A DNA stretch of 64,000 nt from Desmospora activa DSM 45169 (GTDB lineage Bacteria > Bacillota > Bacilli > Thermoactinomycetales > DSM-45169). This document shows positions 48,897 to 58,010 of the stretch, piece by piece. Made by a program: the position numbers and the translations under genes. Where the stretch lies: assembly GCF_003046315.1 (NCBI RefSeq), contig NZ_PZZP01000001.1:1798001-1862000 (forward strand). Direction: 5' to 3'. The notes under the pieces were generated by a model. The model had not been told where the DNA came from, did no database searches, and was given only the letters and a program-made list of their open reading frames with translations. Every line of letters begins with the position of its first letter. Positions within the stretch are counted from its first letter, which is position 1.

Positions 48897-50303
48897 TCAG
48901 TCCGTATCCAAATCTCCCTCTTTTTTTCTCGAAAACGGCAACAACAACGACAACACAAACCCAATCACCGCAACTCCCGCAGCCGTCAGCATGCCCACAT
49001 GATAATCCCGCTCCCATAATTCCGGCAATCCCTCAGTGGTTGTGACCCAATCGGAGAAGACGGCGCTCTCATAAAAGAACAGGCCGATCGCGATCAAACC
49101 TAAAGCGCCCCCAGCAGCGCGAAACATCGCCAATACCATGAGTCCGTTGCGCATCTGCTTAAAGGGGACAATTTGAAACAGAAGCTGGTGCACCGGTGCT
49201 GTCAATGTAAATCCAAGCCCAAACCCCAGTACCATCAACACCAGCGTCAAAGCGGTTACATCCTGTACAAGCGCAAGTGTAAAATAAGCAGCAGCAGTAG
49301 CGAGAAAACCAAAGGTCAACACCCCAGGATAGCCCCAATGGTCAGACGCCCAGCGAGCCAAGGGGATCGACAACCACGCGGACGCAGCGACCACGGACAA
49401 AAAAATCCCGCCACCGCCTGGCAACTGCTCCGCCACCGCCGCCATCCTGCCTGGTACCAGCACGATCGCCACCCAGGTACATCCGGCTAAAGCTACTATA
49501 AAAAACAGATTGAGCAGACGCAAATCTAAAAACCAGGTCGGATGAAACAAGGGACGGTCCGACTGACGCTCCACCATCATCATTGGAATGAGTAACCCGA
49601 GGGCGACAATGGCAAAGGGCAAAAAAGCAGGGTCGATTAAGGCGGGCCATCCTCTGGTGGGATCCAGTTGCGACACAGCCATCATCGCTGATAAAAGAGC
49701 TCCTGCAAAAAAAATCAATCCTTCGTTATGATAGGGAGGCGTTCGAACCGTTCCACCCTGAAAAAAACGAAGTCCCCACAGAAAAACGATCACGGCAGCC
49801 ATCATGCTCAACCAAAACAACCCGCGCCACCCGAACGCCCAGGTAATGGTTGAGGAAATGATGGGCACCACGATCATAATCGCGGCTAAAGCCATATAGG
49901 CTGCATACCGCCACCATCGTTTTCCGATCTTCGTAATCCGTCTGATTTCCACCGCTAAAACCGGCACCACTCCCCCAGCGCCTACCGCTTGGATCACACG
50001 ACCGGCGATTAGCGGTAACCAGGAGTTAGCACTGGCGGCCACAAAAGAACCGGATGCGAACAGAAAGAGGGAAAGAAACATCCACTCCCTTTTTCCCGCT
50101 TTGGCAGCGGAAGATTCCATCAAGGGCAAGGCTAGGACAAAAACCGCCAAATGGAGTGCAATCACCCAAATCACAAACCGCATGGGTAGCTCCAGATCCG
50201 CCGCAATCACCGTTAAGGAGGGAGCGATTAGGCAGATATCCAATGCACTGATCCAGATGGCGATAATAAAGGTGTCCAATGACAGGTTGTTGCGAAAAAC
50301 CAC
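48897..50303 (-). CDS. Major facilitator superfamily transporter (drug:H+ antiporter-like)
   Basis: Polytopic membrane protein, 468 residues, about 14 hydrophobic segments, resembling the DHA2 branch. Motif C-like and motif A-like regions are degenerate: WISALDICLIAPSLTVIAADL in helix 1, GRVIQAVGAGGVVPVLAVEI in helices 4-5. Substrate unknown. GTG 50303 lies 8 nt after GGGAGG; GTG 50312 overlaps the ribosome site. Between panE and bshC, which are adjacent in B. subtilis, so probably inserted. Confidence 0.85.
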   Translation of the reverse strand: MVFRNNLSLDTFIIAIWISALDICLIAPSLTVIAADLELPMRFVIWVIALHLAVFVLALPLMESSAAKAGKREWMFLSLFLFASGSFVAASANSWLPLIAGRVIQAVGAGGVVPVLAVEIRRITKIGKRWWRYAAYMALAAIMIVVPIISSTITWAFGWRGLFWLSMMAAVIVFLWGLRFFQGGTVRTPPYHNEGLIFFAGALLSAMMAVSQLDPTRGWPALIDPAFLPFAIVALGLLIPMMMVERQSDRPLFHPTWFLDLRLLNLFFIVALAGCTWVAIVLVPGRMAAVAEQLPGGGGIFLSVVAASAWLSIPLARWASDHWGYPGVLTFGFLATAAAYFTLALVQDVTALTLVLMVLGFGLGFTLTAPVHQLLFQIVPFKQMRNGLMVLAMFRAAGGALGLIAIGLFFYESAVFSDWVTTTEGLPELWERDYHVGMLTAAGVAVIGFVLSLLLPFSRKKEGDLDTD

Positions 50304-50381
50304 AGGTATCACCTCCCATGTTGTACCCGTTCACGCCTCGTTCAAACCCTGTATTGTCGATTATATTTTTTTGCAGGGAAT

Positions 50382-51284
50382 TTAGAAAGGCGTCAAGTGT
50401 TGCACCCGTTTCACCATCTCCCGATTGAATGGAAATTCTACCCCGGCTTTTTCTCCCGTTCGTACAATTGCACCGTTGATATAGTCTATTTCTGTTATTC
50501 TTCCCGTTTCCACATCTTGCAACATCGAGGATCGGTTAGCAGCCGTCCGCTTACAAACCGCTCGCACCTGCCGTGACAACGCCGCAACGGAGAGCTTCAC
50601 CCCTTCGATTTGTGCCGCCGCTGTCGCCTCTTTTATTAGCCCTTCCGCCAGCAGCGGGAACTCCTTGTGCGCCGGTAATTTACCGTTGGGAACACGCCAA
50701 ATGGCCGTTAACGGATTGATAACACAATTAAGCGCCAGCTTGGTCCAAATCCGATCCCGTATGCGGTCATCGTACTCTATTGCTTGCTCCAAGCCGGGCA
50801 ATCGTTCCAGCTCCGGCCATTTTTTGGGTTGCGCAAGTAGTGATCCAACCCAGATTAACCCCTCACCGGTGTGTTGGACCTGATTTTCATTTATTTTTAA
50901 TGCCCCTTCTGTGGTGACAACATTCCACCATGCTCCCGCACCGCCACTCAGGGGCCAACGGGGGTGCCAGCCGTTTTGCCACAACCACACTTCTGTGCGG
51001 GAATTGAGGATCGAGTCAAGGCGATCCAGCACCGCATCCAATGCCGTCTGTTTTACCATCACCCATACCCAATCCACCGCTGGCAGCTTCTCCTCCATCG
51101 TATAAACGTCCACCCGACCCCGATGGACCCCACCCTGGCGATCAGTGAGAAGTATTCCCTCTTGTCGAATGCACTCTCGCTGCTGCATCCTTCGTACCAC
51201 TAAAACCGGTTCCGCCCCCCATTGGCGCAAGCGGTGGGTCCATAATAAGCCGAGGGCTCCCCCTCCCCAGATCATGACACGCAT
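50382..51284 (-). CDS. panE: 2-dehydropantoate 2-reductase (ketopantoate reductase)
   Basis: NADPH-dependent step of pantothenate/CoA synthesis. 300 residues. Rossmann start MRVMIWGGGALGLLW, catalytic Lys/Asn region TKLALNCVINPLTAIW (about 185) and the SSMLQDVETGRITEIDYINGAI substrate motif (about 245). Position next to bshC corresponds to B. subtilis ylbQ. ATG after GGAGGG. Confidence 0.92.
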   Translation of the reverse strand: MRVMIWGGGALGLLWTHRLRQWGAEPVLVVRRMQQRECIRQEGILLTDRQGGVHRGRVDVYTMEEKLPAVDWVWVMVKQTALDAVLDRLDSILNSRTEVWLWQNGWHPRWPLSGGAGAWWNVVTTEGALKINENQVQHTGEGLIWVGSLLAQPKKWPELERLPGLEQAIEYDDRIRDRIWTKLALNCVINPLTAIWRVPNGKLPAHKEFPLLAEGLIKEATAAAQIEGVKLSVAALSRQVRAVCKRTAANRSSMLQDVETGRITEIDYINGAIVRTGEKAGVEFPFNREMVKRVQHLTPF

Positions 51285-51310
51285 CAGTATCCCTCCGTTT
51301 CCATCATATC

Positions 51311-51337
51311 AAAAAAAGCCTCCCGCATTTGGGAGGA
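51311..51337 (-). terminator. Terminator of the yng-type operon
   Basis: Minus strand CCTCCC / GGGAGG stem with CT7 tail directly after yngE. Confidence 0.9.
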
Positions 51338-51345
51338 TTACCGGG

Positions 51346-52878
51346 CTAAACCGGGTAAACCGGATGGCGGCGTTGGCTGAAGGTGACATGTTTGCTGGCA
51401 TAAGTCGTAAACCGTCTACTCAGTTCCAGACGCAGATCATCAGGAGCAATGATGCCATCGATGATCAACTCTGACGCTAAGCGGTAGATATCGATATCCT
51501 GTTGATATTCTGCTCGTTTCTGCTGAATAAAGCGCATTTTTTCCTCGCCTTCCAACTCGGCGATCTTATTGCTGTAAACGGCATTGACCGCCGCTTCCGG
51601 GCCCATCACCGCAATCTGAGCCGTCGGCAGAGCCAAGCAGCAATCCGGCTCAAAGGAGGGGCCTGCCATCGCATACAGTCCGGCACCATATGCTTTGCGC
51701 ACTACTATGGAAATCTTAGGTACCGTCGCCTCGGACATGGCAGCGATCATCTTAGCACCGTGACGAATCATCCCCGCCCGTTCTGTCTGTGTTCCAATCA
51801 TAAAACCGGGCACATCCGCCAAAAAGAGAAGTGGAATCTGAAAGGCATCACACAAGGTAATAAAACGAGCCGCTTTATCGGCGGAATCGATAAACAACAC
51901 TCCACCCTTCACTTTGGATTGGTTGGCGATGATGCCGATCACGCGCCCATCCAGGCGTGCAAAACCGGTGATCAATTCCGGGGCGAACAGCTTTTTCATT
52001 TCATAAAACGATTCCTCATCCACCAAGGATTGAATCAATTCCATCATATTAAACGGTTGGTTTTGATTGGTGGGGACAATCTCAGAAATAGGCTTAGCAT
52101 CCGCTTGAGGTGCCCGTGCCGTCGCTAGCGGCGGCTGCTCGGAAAAACGTGGGGGAAAATAGGTGAGATAACGGCGAGCGGAAGCGATCGCTTCCTCTTC
52201 ATCGCTGGCGAGAATATCTCCACACCCGCTAACGCTGCAATGCATCCGTGCGCCTCCCATCTCTTCCAGGGAGACTTTTTCGCCGATCACCATCTCCGCC
52301 ATCCGTGGGGAGCCCAAATACATGCTGGCGTTTTTCTCTACCATGATCACCACATCGCAAAAAGCGGGAATATAAGCCCCACCGGCGGCAGATGGGCCAA
52401 ACAACACACACACCTGCGGAATCATTCCCGACAGCTTCACCTGATTGTGAAAGATCCGTCCGGCCCCTCTGCGTCCGGGAAACATCTCCACTTGATCCGT
52501 AATGCGAGCCCCGGCAGAATCGACCAAGTAAATCAGCGGTACTTGCAGGCGCTCCGCTGTCTCCTGGATGCGAATAATCTTCTCCACCGTGCGCGCACCC
52601 CAAGAACCCGCCTTTACCGTGGAATCATTGGCCATTACGCATACCGTTTGCCCGTTTACTTTTCCGATGGCGGTCACCACTCCATCCGCAGGCAGTGTCG
52701 CATCCTGGTGGTTGGCAAACAATCCGTCTTCCAGCTGAAAATCATCATCAAACAACAATTCCAGCCGCCTCCGCACAAACAGCTTGTTTTGCGCGGCCAG
52801 GCGCTCGTGATATTTGGGCGCTCCCCCTTTTTTGATCGTCGCTGTCCGCTCTTGCAATGATGGCGTCAATTTCTCCAT
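51346..52878 (-). CDS. yngE: Acyl-CoA carboxylase carboxyltransferase subunit (methylcrotonyl-CoA type, YngE)
   Basis: Moves carboxyl from biotin to an acyl-CoA; by context 3-methylcrotonyl-CoA in leucine breakdown. 510 residues with fused N- and C-terminal crotonase-like carboxyltransferase domains. Acyl-CoA site VDSAGARITDQVEMFPGRRGAG (about 115), GPSAAGGAYIPAFCD, and biotin-site motifs LFLADVPGFMIGTQTE and MAGPSFEPD are visible. ATG 52878, 6 nt after GGAGG. Last gene of the operon. Propionyl-CoA specificity cannot be excluded. Confidence 0.9.
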   Translation of the reverse strand: MEKLTPSLQERTATIKKGGAPKYHERLAAQNKLFVRRRLELLFDDDFQLEDGLFANHQDATLPADGVVTAIGKVNGQTVCVMANDSTVKAGSWGARTVEKIIRIQETAERLQVPLIYLVDSAGARITDQVEMFPGRRGAGRIFHNQVKLSGMIPQVCVLFGPSAAGGAYIPAFCDVVIMVEKNASMYLGSPRMAEMVIGEKVSLEEMGGARMHCSVSGCGDILASDEEEAIASARRYLTYFPPRFSEQPPLATARAPQADAKPISEIVPTNQNQPFNMMELIQSLVDEESFYEMKKLFAPELITGFARLDGRVIGIIANQSKVKGGVLFIDSADKAARFITLCDAFQIPLLFLADVPGFMIGTQTERAGMIRHGAKMIAAMSEATVPKISIVVRKAYGAGLYAMAGPSFEPDCCLALPTAQIAVMGPEAAVNAVYSNKIAELEGEEKMRFIQQKRAEYQQDIDIYRLASELIIDGIIAPDDLRLELSRRFTTYASKHVTFSQRRHPVYPV

Positions 52879-52895
52879 CATCTCCCTCCTTTCGT

Positions 52896-53672
52896 TTATT
52901 CACCGAGATAGATCGGTTTGCGCTTCTCGCGAAATGCGTCTAGCCCTTCCAACCGATCCTTCGTAGGGATCAACCCTTCATACGCTTTTGTCTCCAGGGC
53001 AAGTCCGGTATCCAAATCAACTTCCAAGCCGTAATCGATGGCAAATTTGGCTTGCGCTAAAGCGAGAGGGGCGTTTTGGTTGATCATCTCCGCCCATTCC
53101 AGGGCTGTCTTCATCACGGTTTCCTCTTTTGCCACCCGGTTGAGCATACCCATCTCCAGCGCTTCCGCAGCCGTAATCCGGCGCGCGCTAAAAATAAGCT
53201 CCTTCGCCTTTGCCTGTCCCACCAGGCGCGCCAGGCGCTGGGTACCACCCGCTCCTGGAATGATCCCGAGGGAGGTTTCCGTCAAACCGAACACGGCATG
53301 TTCATCGGCAATGCGCAAATCGCAAGCCAGCGCCAACTCCATCCCCCCGCCTAAGGCCACGCCGTTGACAGCGGCGATCACCGGTTTCGGCAGGCGTGCA
53401 ATCGCTTGAAACGTCTCCCGAATGGTATAAATGTAGCGCCGCACCTGCTCTTCGCTCATACCACGCCGTTCTTTTAAGTCGGCACCAGAACAAAACGCTT
53501 TCTCTCCGCTACCGGTAATCACCACCACCCGTGTCGCTTTGGAATGAATCAATTCCCGCACAATCCGGCCCAATTCCTCCAACATCGGCAGATTGAGGGC
53601 GTTATAAACCTGTGGACGGCTGAGCGTAAGAATGGAAATCCCCTCCCGCCGTTCCCATTCCACCTCATTCAT
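52896..53672 (-). CDS. yngF: Enoyl-CoA hydratase / 3-methylglutaconyl-CoA hydratase (YngF)
   Basis: Crotonase-fold hydratase, 258 residues. Oxyanion-hole motifs FCSGADLKER (about 62) and AAVNGVALGGGMELALACDLRIA (about 95) are present, with catalytic Glu in LTETSLGIIPGAGGTQRL. In this operon it should hydrate 3-methylglutaconyl-CoA to HMG-CoA. Overlaps yngG by 8 nt (ATGAATGA). Confidence 0.9.
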   Translation of the reverse strand: MNEVEWERREGISILTLSRPQVYNALNLPMLEELGRIVRELIHSKATRVVVITGSGEKAFCSGADLKERRGMSEEQVRRYIYTIRETFQAIARLPKPVIAAVNGVALGGGMELALACDLRIADEHAVFGLTETSLGIIPGAGGTQRLARLVGQAKAKELIFSARRITAAEALEMGMLNRVAKEETVMKTALEWAEMINQNAPLALAQAKFAIDYGLEVDLDTGLALETKAYEGLIPTKDRLEGLDAFREKRKPIYLGE

Positions 53673-54585
53673 GGGATTTCTCCTCCTTTAAGCGACGGGT
53701 TGCCAACCAAGCGTTGAATACCTTGGAGGGAAGCGCTTTTCCCATATATCGACCAGCTCTGTCGCTTACCCAGCACAAAGCATCCAGATCGACACCGGTC
53801 TTTTCACCCATTCCCTCCAGCATATAAACCAGATCTTCCGTCGCCACATTGCCAGAGGCACCGGGAGCATAGGGACACCCACCCAGACCGCCAAAGGAGC
53901 TGTCCAGGGTGGTGACACCCACTTCTAACGCGACATACGCATTGGTGAGAGCCGTCCCGCGTGTATCGTGGAAATGACCCGCCAACTGCGCAGTAGGAAT
54001 TTCCTTTGTAAGGGATTTCAATATTTCTTGCACTTGTCGGGGCGTCGCTACTCCGATGGTGTCTCCCAATGAAATCTCATATACCCCCATCTTTAAAAGC
54101 TCCGTACAAATCAATGCCGTCTGTGTCAAGGAAACTTCCCCTTCAAAAGGGCAGCCGAATACAGTGGAAAGGTAGCCCCGTACACGCTTTCCACGATGTT
54201 TTGCCTCCGCTGTCACTTCCCGTAATGCCAGCAAAGTGTCCTTTACACTTTTATTGATATTTTGGCGATTGTGCGTCTCGCTGACGGACAAAAAGACGGC
54301 AATCTCGTCCACAGGCGTATGGAGTGCTCGCTCTAAGCCTCGACGATTGGGTACCAACGCCCGGGTGGTCACTCCTTCTGATATGGAAAGGGTATTGGCG
54401 AACTCCTCCGCATCCGCCAGTTGTGGAATCCAGCGCGGATGGACAAAAGAAGTGATTTCCAATTCCGTTAAACCGGCTGCCATCAAGCCGGTAGCGATTT
54501 CTCGTTTAACCTCCAGGGGCAAGATAGCTTCCTCGTTTTGTAAACCGTCACGCAACCCCACTTCTACAATAGTTACCATCGTCAT
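53665..54585 (-). CDS. yngG: Hydroxymethylglutaryl-CoA lyase
   Basis: Splits HMG-CoA into acetyl-CoA and acetoacetate. 306 residues, TIM-barrel. EVGLRDGLQNE at the start binds the metal and substrate; HFHDTRGTALTNAY carries metal-binding His; the catalytic Cys lies in GLGGCPYAPGASGN (about 255). ATG with GAGGGGG. Between bccP and yngF. Confidence 0.95.
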   Translation of the reverse strand: MTMVTIVEVGLRDGLQNEEAILPLEVKREIATGLMAAGLTELEITSFVHPRWIPQLADAEEFANTLSISEGVTTRALVPNRRGLERALHTPVDEIAVFLSVSETHNRQNINKSVKDTLLALREVTAEAKHRGKRVRGYLSTVFGCPFEGEVSLTQTALICTELLKMGVYEISLGDTIGVATPRQVQEILKSLTKEIPTAQLAGHFHDTRGTALTNAYVALEVGVTTLDSSFGGLGGCPYAPGASGNVATEDLVYMLEGMGEKTGVDLDALCWVSDRAGRYMGKALPSKVFNAWLATRRLKEEKSHE

Positions 54586-54615
54586 CGAGACCCCCTCTCC
54601 CCTTGACGAGATTGA

Positions 54616-54831
54616 TCAATCCTCTAATTCCAACAGGGATTGGCCTTCGTTGACAAAGTCACCCACCGCCACTTTCAATGTTTGCACAGTACCACCGTTT
54701 TCCGCTTGCATCGGCACCTCCATTTTCATCGATTCCAGCACAACCACATCCTGACCTGCTTCTACCTGCTCCCCTTCCTGCACCAATACGCGTAAAACGG
54801 TTCCAGCCATCGCTGCTTGCACTTGTTTCAT
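54616..54831 (-). CDS. bccP: Biotin/lipoyl attachment protein (acyl-CoA carboxylase BCCP)
   Basis: 71-residue stand-alone biotin carrier. Lys36 in ESMKMEVP is the biotinylation site; the rest is a minimal biotinyl domain with the flanking QAAMAGTV and GQSLLELED strands. It should carry CO2 between a biotin carboxylase and YngE. Its usual biotin carboxylase partner, immediately upstream, is destroyed. Confidence 0.95.
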   Translation of the reverse strand: MKQVQAAMAGTVLRVLVQEGEQVEAGQDVVVLESMKMEVPMQAENGGTVQTLKVAVGDFVNEGQSLLELED

Positions 54832-54845
54832 GTTTGCTCACCTCG

Positions 54846-55169
54846 TCATGGTTGTTGAATTCGTTGGGATAATAACAGCGTATGATAACGGCCGCCGCTA
54901 ATATCCGGATGCTGCAGCAAACGGAGTAGCAACTTCCACTTCTTTTTGATGGCGCCGTTGAATCGAACACTCCCGCTCCTCCAGATGAATCACACGACCA
55001 ACTCCATCTGCCACCACCTGCACCTTCACATGACGTGGAGCATCGATCCACTTCTCCAGAAAAAGGGGGGAATCACCAAAATACGCCTGGGCCCGCGCCG
55101 ACGGGCGGTATGGGCGATTCGACGTGCAATCTCTCCTCGGTTGGCAATTAGCAAGCGTTGAATTCGCAT
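54846..55169 (-). pseudogene. Collapsed biotin carboxylase gene (yngH remnant)
   Basis: Three short pieces of a ~450-residue ATP-grasp biotin carboxylase remain in order. From ATG 55169, [18 protein letters not shown] is the true N-terminus (about 25 residues). In another frame [23 protein letters not shown]...[15 protein letters not shown] is the ATP-grasp core (about 55 residues). In a third, [20 protein letters not shown] resembles the C-terminus, ending at a TGA 14 nt before the bccP start. Two large internal deletions thus removed about three quarters of the gene and broke the frame, but the ribosome site and both ends survive. Confidence 0.85.
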
Positions 55170-55272
55170 CAGCCACCTCGCGCTTGATTTCATTTTTTAT
55201 CCAAGAAAATGATTCGCGGAATTTCGATAATAATCCTCCTTTCCGGAAACATCTTTCATGTAAGCGCCCGCA

Positions 55273-55301
55273 TAGGCAAACATGGAGGAATACAGTATAA
55301 T
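55273..55301 (+). promoter_or_regulatory. Sigma-A promoter of ylbP
   Basis: TAGGCA (55273-55278), 17-bp spacer, TATAAT (55296-55301), 45 bp before the ylbP start. Confidence 0.7.
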
Positions 55302-55346
55302 TGAAATGACCATCGGGTTCTTCATCTCCAGAAAGGAGTGGCAGAG

Positions 55347-55817
55347 TTGGAAACCCCCACTGTTGAGCGCTTGAAAATTAATTACAAGACATTAGAAGAA
55401 TTTCAAAAGTTCCGGGAGTATGGCTTGCAGGAGCTGTCCATGTTGGAAGATTTAGAGGCCAATATGATTGAAAATGACAGCAATTCCCCTTTTTATGGGA
55501 TCTACATGGATGGAAACCTGATCGCTCGCATCAGCCTGTATCGCATTGACGGCAAGTACGATCGTTATTTTCAGCCCGCTCAAGATTATTATGAGTTGTG
55601 GAAGCTAGAGGTATTGCCACAATTTCGGGAACAGGATTATGGAACAGCCTTGGTGGAGCATGCCAAAAGCTTAGGACTGCCGATCAAGACCAATGCCCGT
55701 TGCGGTTCAAACGATTTTTGGATCAAGATGGGATTCCAACCCGTTCAATACGATCCCATCCGGGATCGAGGAGAAAATCCCTATGTTTGGACCCCGCCCG
55801 GTGTTTCGCTGCAATAA
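55347..55817 (+). CDS. ylbP: GNAT-family N-acetyltransferase YlbP
   Basis: Predicted acetyl-CoA-dependent transferase, substrate unknown. 156 residues. The conserved YlbP core [20 protein letters not shown] and the acetyl-CoA loop region ([20 protein letters not shown]) are recognisable. TTG 55347 lies 8 nt after AAAGGAG; the GTG at 55338 overlaps that site. In B. subtilis ylbO-ylbP-panE-bshC are neighbours; here ylbP is on the plus strand. Confidence 0.88.
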   Translation: METPTVERLKINYKTLEEFQKFREYGLQELSMLEDLEANMIENDSNSPFYGIYMDGNLIARISLYRIDGKYDRYFQPAQDYYELWKLEVLPQFREQDYGTALVEHAKSLGLPIKTNARCGSNDFWIKMGFQPVQYDPIRDRGENPYVWTPPGVSLQ

Positions 55818-55837
55818 CACCATTGCAGCAGAAACGA

Positions 55838-55870
55838 GAAACCCCCATTCTTCAACAATGGGGGTTTCTT
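55838..55870 (+). terminator. Terminator of ylbP
   Basis: GAAACCCCCATT / AATGGGGGTTTC stem followed by TT; A/T-flanked so it may also act on the minus strand. Confidence 0.8.
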
Positions 55871-55953
55871 AAAGCTGCCAAAAAAACAAGACAAAACAGG
55901 TGGGGTCTTACTTCTCCTATTCCAGCTTTGTTTTTCATCGCGCTAAACTCGCA

Positions 55954-56571
55954 TCACTTATCCATCCGTTCCAGGTTGCCGTTGGATTCCATCCGAAACT
56001 TGGCTTTCATCTCGTTTTCCTCCTCTTCATCCAGCAACGCCAACTTACGGGCACGATCCATAATCTGGATCAAGGCTTTATAATCATCGTTGACCACGCG
56101 GTAATCCGTCTGAACATGATTGAGCTGTCCTCGCATTTCCTCGTTTTCACTGGACAACCGCTTCATTTCCTCTTCTTGTTCTTCCATTTCCTTTTCCAGT
56201 TCTTTTTGCCGTTTTCGCATCTCGGCTACTTCTGCCTTATGCTGTCGCAGAAAACGTATAATGGCATCCAGGGAACCGAGTCGATCCTGTCCCAGATTAA
56301 GATCTCCTTCTGTCTTGCGACCACGGGTAACGCTTTTCTCCTTGTTTCGCTTTTGTCGTTGTGATTTTGCGATTTGGATCGCAGCTTCATATTTTTTCCG
56401 GACTAAACTGTTCCAACGAAAGCCACAAGCGGCCGGTGTGCGCCCTAGTTTTTCGGCCACTTCCTCAAACGCATTTAATTGTGTACTTCCTTCCCGGATA
56501 TGACGGAGAGTGATTTCCGCCAAAACCAGGTCATCGTCAGGGGTCCAGGCGTCTTGTCTTTTTAAGGACAT
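55954..56571 (-). CDS. ylbO: RsfA-family prespore regulator (YlbO locus)
   Basis: Predicted DNA-binding regulator. 205 residues. The N-terminal Myb/SANT-like domain (about 1-60) has [22 protein letters not shown] and [16 protein letters not shown]; the C-terminal half is a long, very charged coiled coil (about 110-185). Related RsfA of B. subtilis tunes SigF-dependent forespore genes. ATG 56571 about 10 nt after GGAGG; the longer frame to 56613 has no support. Confidence 0.88.
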   Translation of the reverse strand: MSLKRQDAWTPDDDLVLAEITLRHIREGSTQLNAFEEVAEKLGRTPAACGFRWNSLVRKKYEAAIQIAKSQRQKRNKEKSVTRGRKTEGDLNLGQDRLGSLDAIIRFLRQHKAEVAEMRKRQKELEKEMEEQEEEMKRLSSENEEMRGQLNHVQTDYRVVNDDYKALIQIMDRARKLALLDEEEENEMKAKFRMESNGNLERMDK

Positions 56572-56831
56572 ATTGCTATAACCTCCATTCCGTATGGTGC
56601 CGACGCTAAGCAACCTCGTTTGATCTATCTGTATGCGATTGCTAGGCTGCCTAGTATATGTAACTATTATTTTTTATGTCCGAAATCTTTCTTGCCTATA
56701 CCTGAACCCCATCCCTCATACAAACGACCCCTACGATACGTTCCGACAAGCTCTCTCTACTGTCGGCCGGAGGGGAGACGGTCTATTCGCCTCATCCTCT
56801 CTAAATCTCTTCTCATACGGTCAAGCGATCC

Positions 56832-57599
56832 TCAATCGTCCCCACCCAATTGACCCGTTCTCCTTAAAAATTGTTTTACCGCTTCCCTATGTTCATCGCT
56901 CTCCCACAGCCGTGCACAGGAGCGAGCCTCCCAATCGGTATAATCCGTTTCACTAGAAAGGTGGGACAACTGGAGGTAGGCGCGCAAAACGGGAAGAGCG
57001 GTTTGAGCCAGCTTCTCAGCGAAGGATTGAACCTCTTGTTTAAACACTTCCGGTGCAAACACTTGTGTTACCCAGCCCCACCGCATCGCCGTTTCCGCAT
57101 CAAATCGTTCCCCGCTCATCAACCAAAAAAGAGCCCGATCCCGCGGAATCTGTTGCAATAAACGGGAACCCCCACCCCAACCAGATGTGATCCCCAGCCG
57201 GGATTGAATAAATCCAAATGAGGCTTGCGCCGAAGCCAAGCGAAAATCGCAACTGGCCACAATTTCACATCCACCCCCCACCGCCGTCCCTTCTACGGCA
57301 GCAATCGTCGGCTTTCCCCAGTGATGGAGCTTCTCTAAAACCTGGCCCATACGGCTCATCACCGGATACACTTCCTCCGCCGTTGCCAGGGTGTGAAGTT
57401 CCGTTAGATCTCCTCCTGAGACAAACGCCTTCTCATCCCCAGCCAACACCAATACGCGAATATTATCATCATTCTTCCACATCTCCAGCTGTTGCTCTAA
57501 CTCCACCATCATCTTTCCATTTACTGCATTTCGCACTTCCGGCCGGTGAAATTGAATCCATCCCACTTTGTTTTTAATCGTAAGGCGCAAGGTGTTCAT
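56832..57599 (-). CDS. Enoyl-CoA hydratase/isomerase family protein
   Basis: Second crotonase-fold protein of the window, 255 residues. The oxyanion motifs FVSGGDLTELH (about 62) and AAVEGTAVGGGCEIVASCDFRLA (about 100) are present. The usual first catalytic Glu position reads SRLGITSGWGGGSRL, which lacks the normal E-x-x-x-G-I-x-P arrangement, so reaction may differ from hydration. ATG 57599, 7 nt after AAAGGAG. Monocistronic as far as visible. Confidence 0.85.
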   Translation of the reverse strand: MNTLRLTIKNKVGWIQFHRPEVRNAVNGKMMVELEQQLEMWKNDDNIRVLVLAGDEKAFVSGGDLTELHTLATAEEVYPVMSRMGQVLEKLHHWGKPTIAAVEGTAVGGGCEIVASCDFRLASAQASFGFIQSRLGITSGWGGGSRLLQQIPRDRALFWLMSGERFDAETAMRWGWVTQVFAPEVFKQEVQSFAEKLAQTALPVLRAYLQLSHLSSETDYTDWEARSCARLWESDEHREAVKQFLRRTGQLGGDD

Positions 57600-57605
57600 C
57601 GCCAT

Positions 57606-58010
57606 TCTCCTTTTGCCATGGAATTGTTAAACCTTTTTTGTGCCAAACTAGAGATGCTCATCTCGAAAAATAACGGATCTACCAAGCCAATGGACCACCA
57701 AAGTCAGCCACCAACAAAAAATGGCCTCCACTTGCAAGAGAGTCGTGTTTTTGGTACTTTTGATATGCGAGTGCGAAAGCACATACGAATAAGGCGAGCA
57801 AAACACCCACAAACCCTCTTGGGTAGAAGTGGTGTAAGTAATCGAGCACCCCATCAAGTGGCGCTCCCATTATAAAACACCACCATGGGGAGTTAGCGGC
57901 TACGGATAAACCGCTCTCGTCCGTCTTCCAGCTCTGATCGATCGGGATCGCGGTATAATCACAAGCATCCCCGACAAGTATGGATAAAAGCAGATAGAGG
58001 AGTGTGCAAC
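57606..58010. other. Gene-free stretch between hydratase and DUF2626 gene
   Basis: About 400 bp. On the plus strand a TATAAT at about 57954-57959 with a poor -35 probably starts the DUF2626 transcript. On the minus strand a frame of membrane-like sequence (GFVGVLLALFVCAFALAYQKY) is open, but it has no ribosome site and overlaps the next gene antisense; I do not call it a gene. Confidence 0.4.

Noticed and set aside
55200-55325. 42-codon minus-strand frame with a hydrophobic start upstream of the yngH remnant
   Set aside because: Its best start has no properly spaced ribosome site and it overlaps the ylbP promoter; resemblance to an acyl-CoA dehydrogenase end is too weak.
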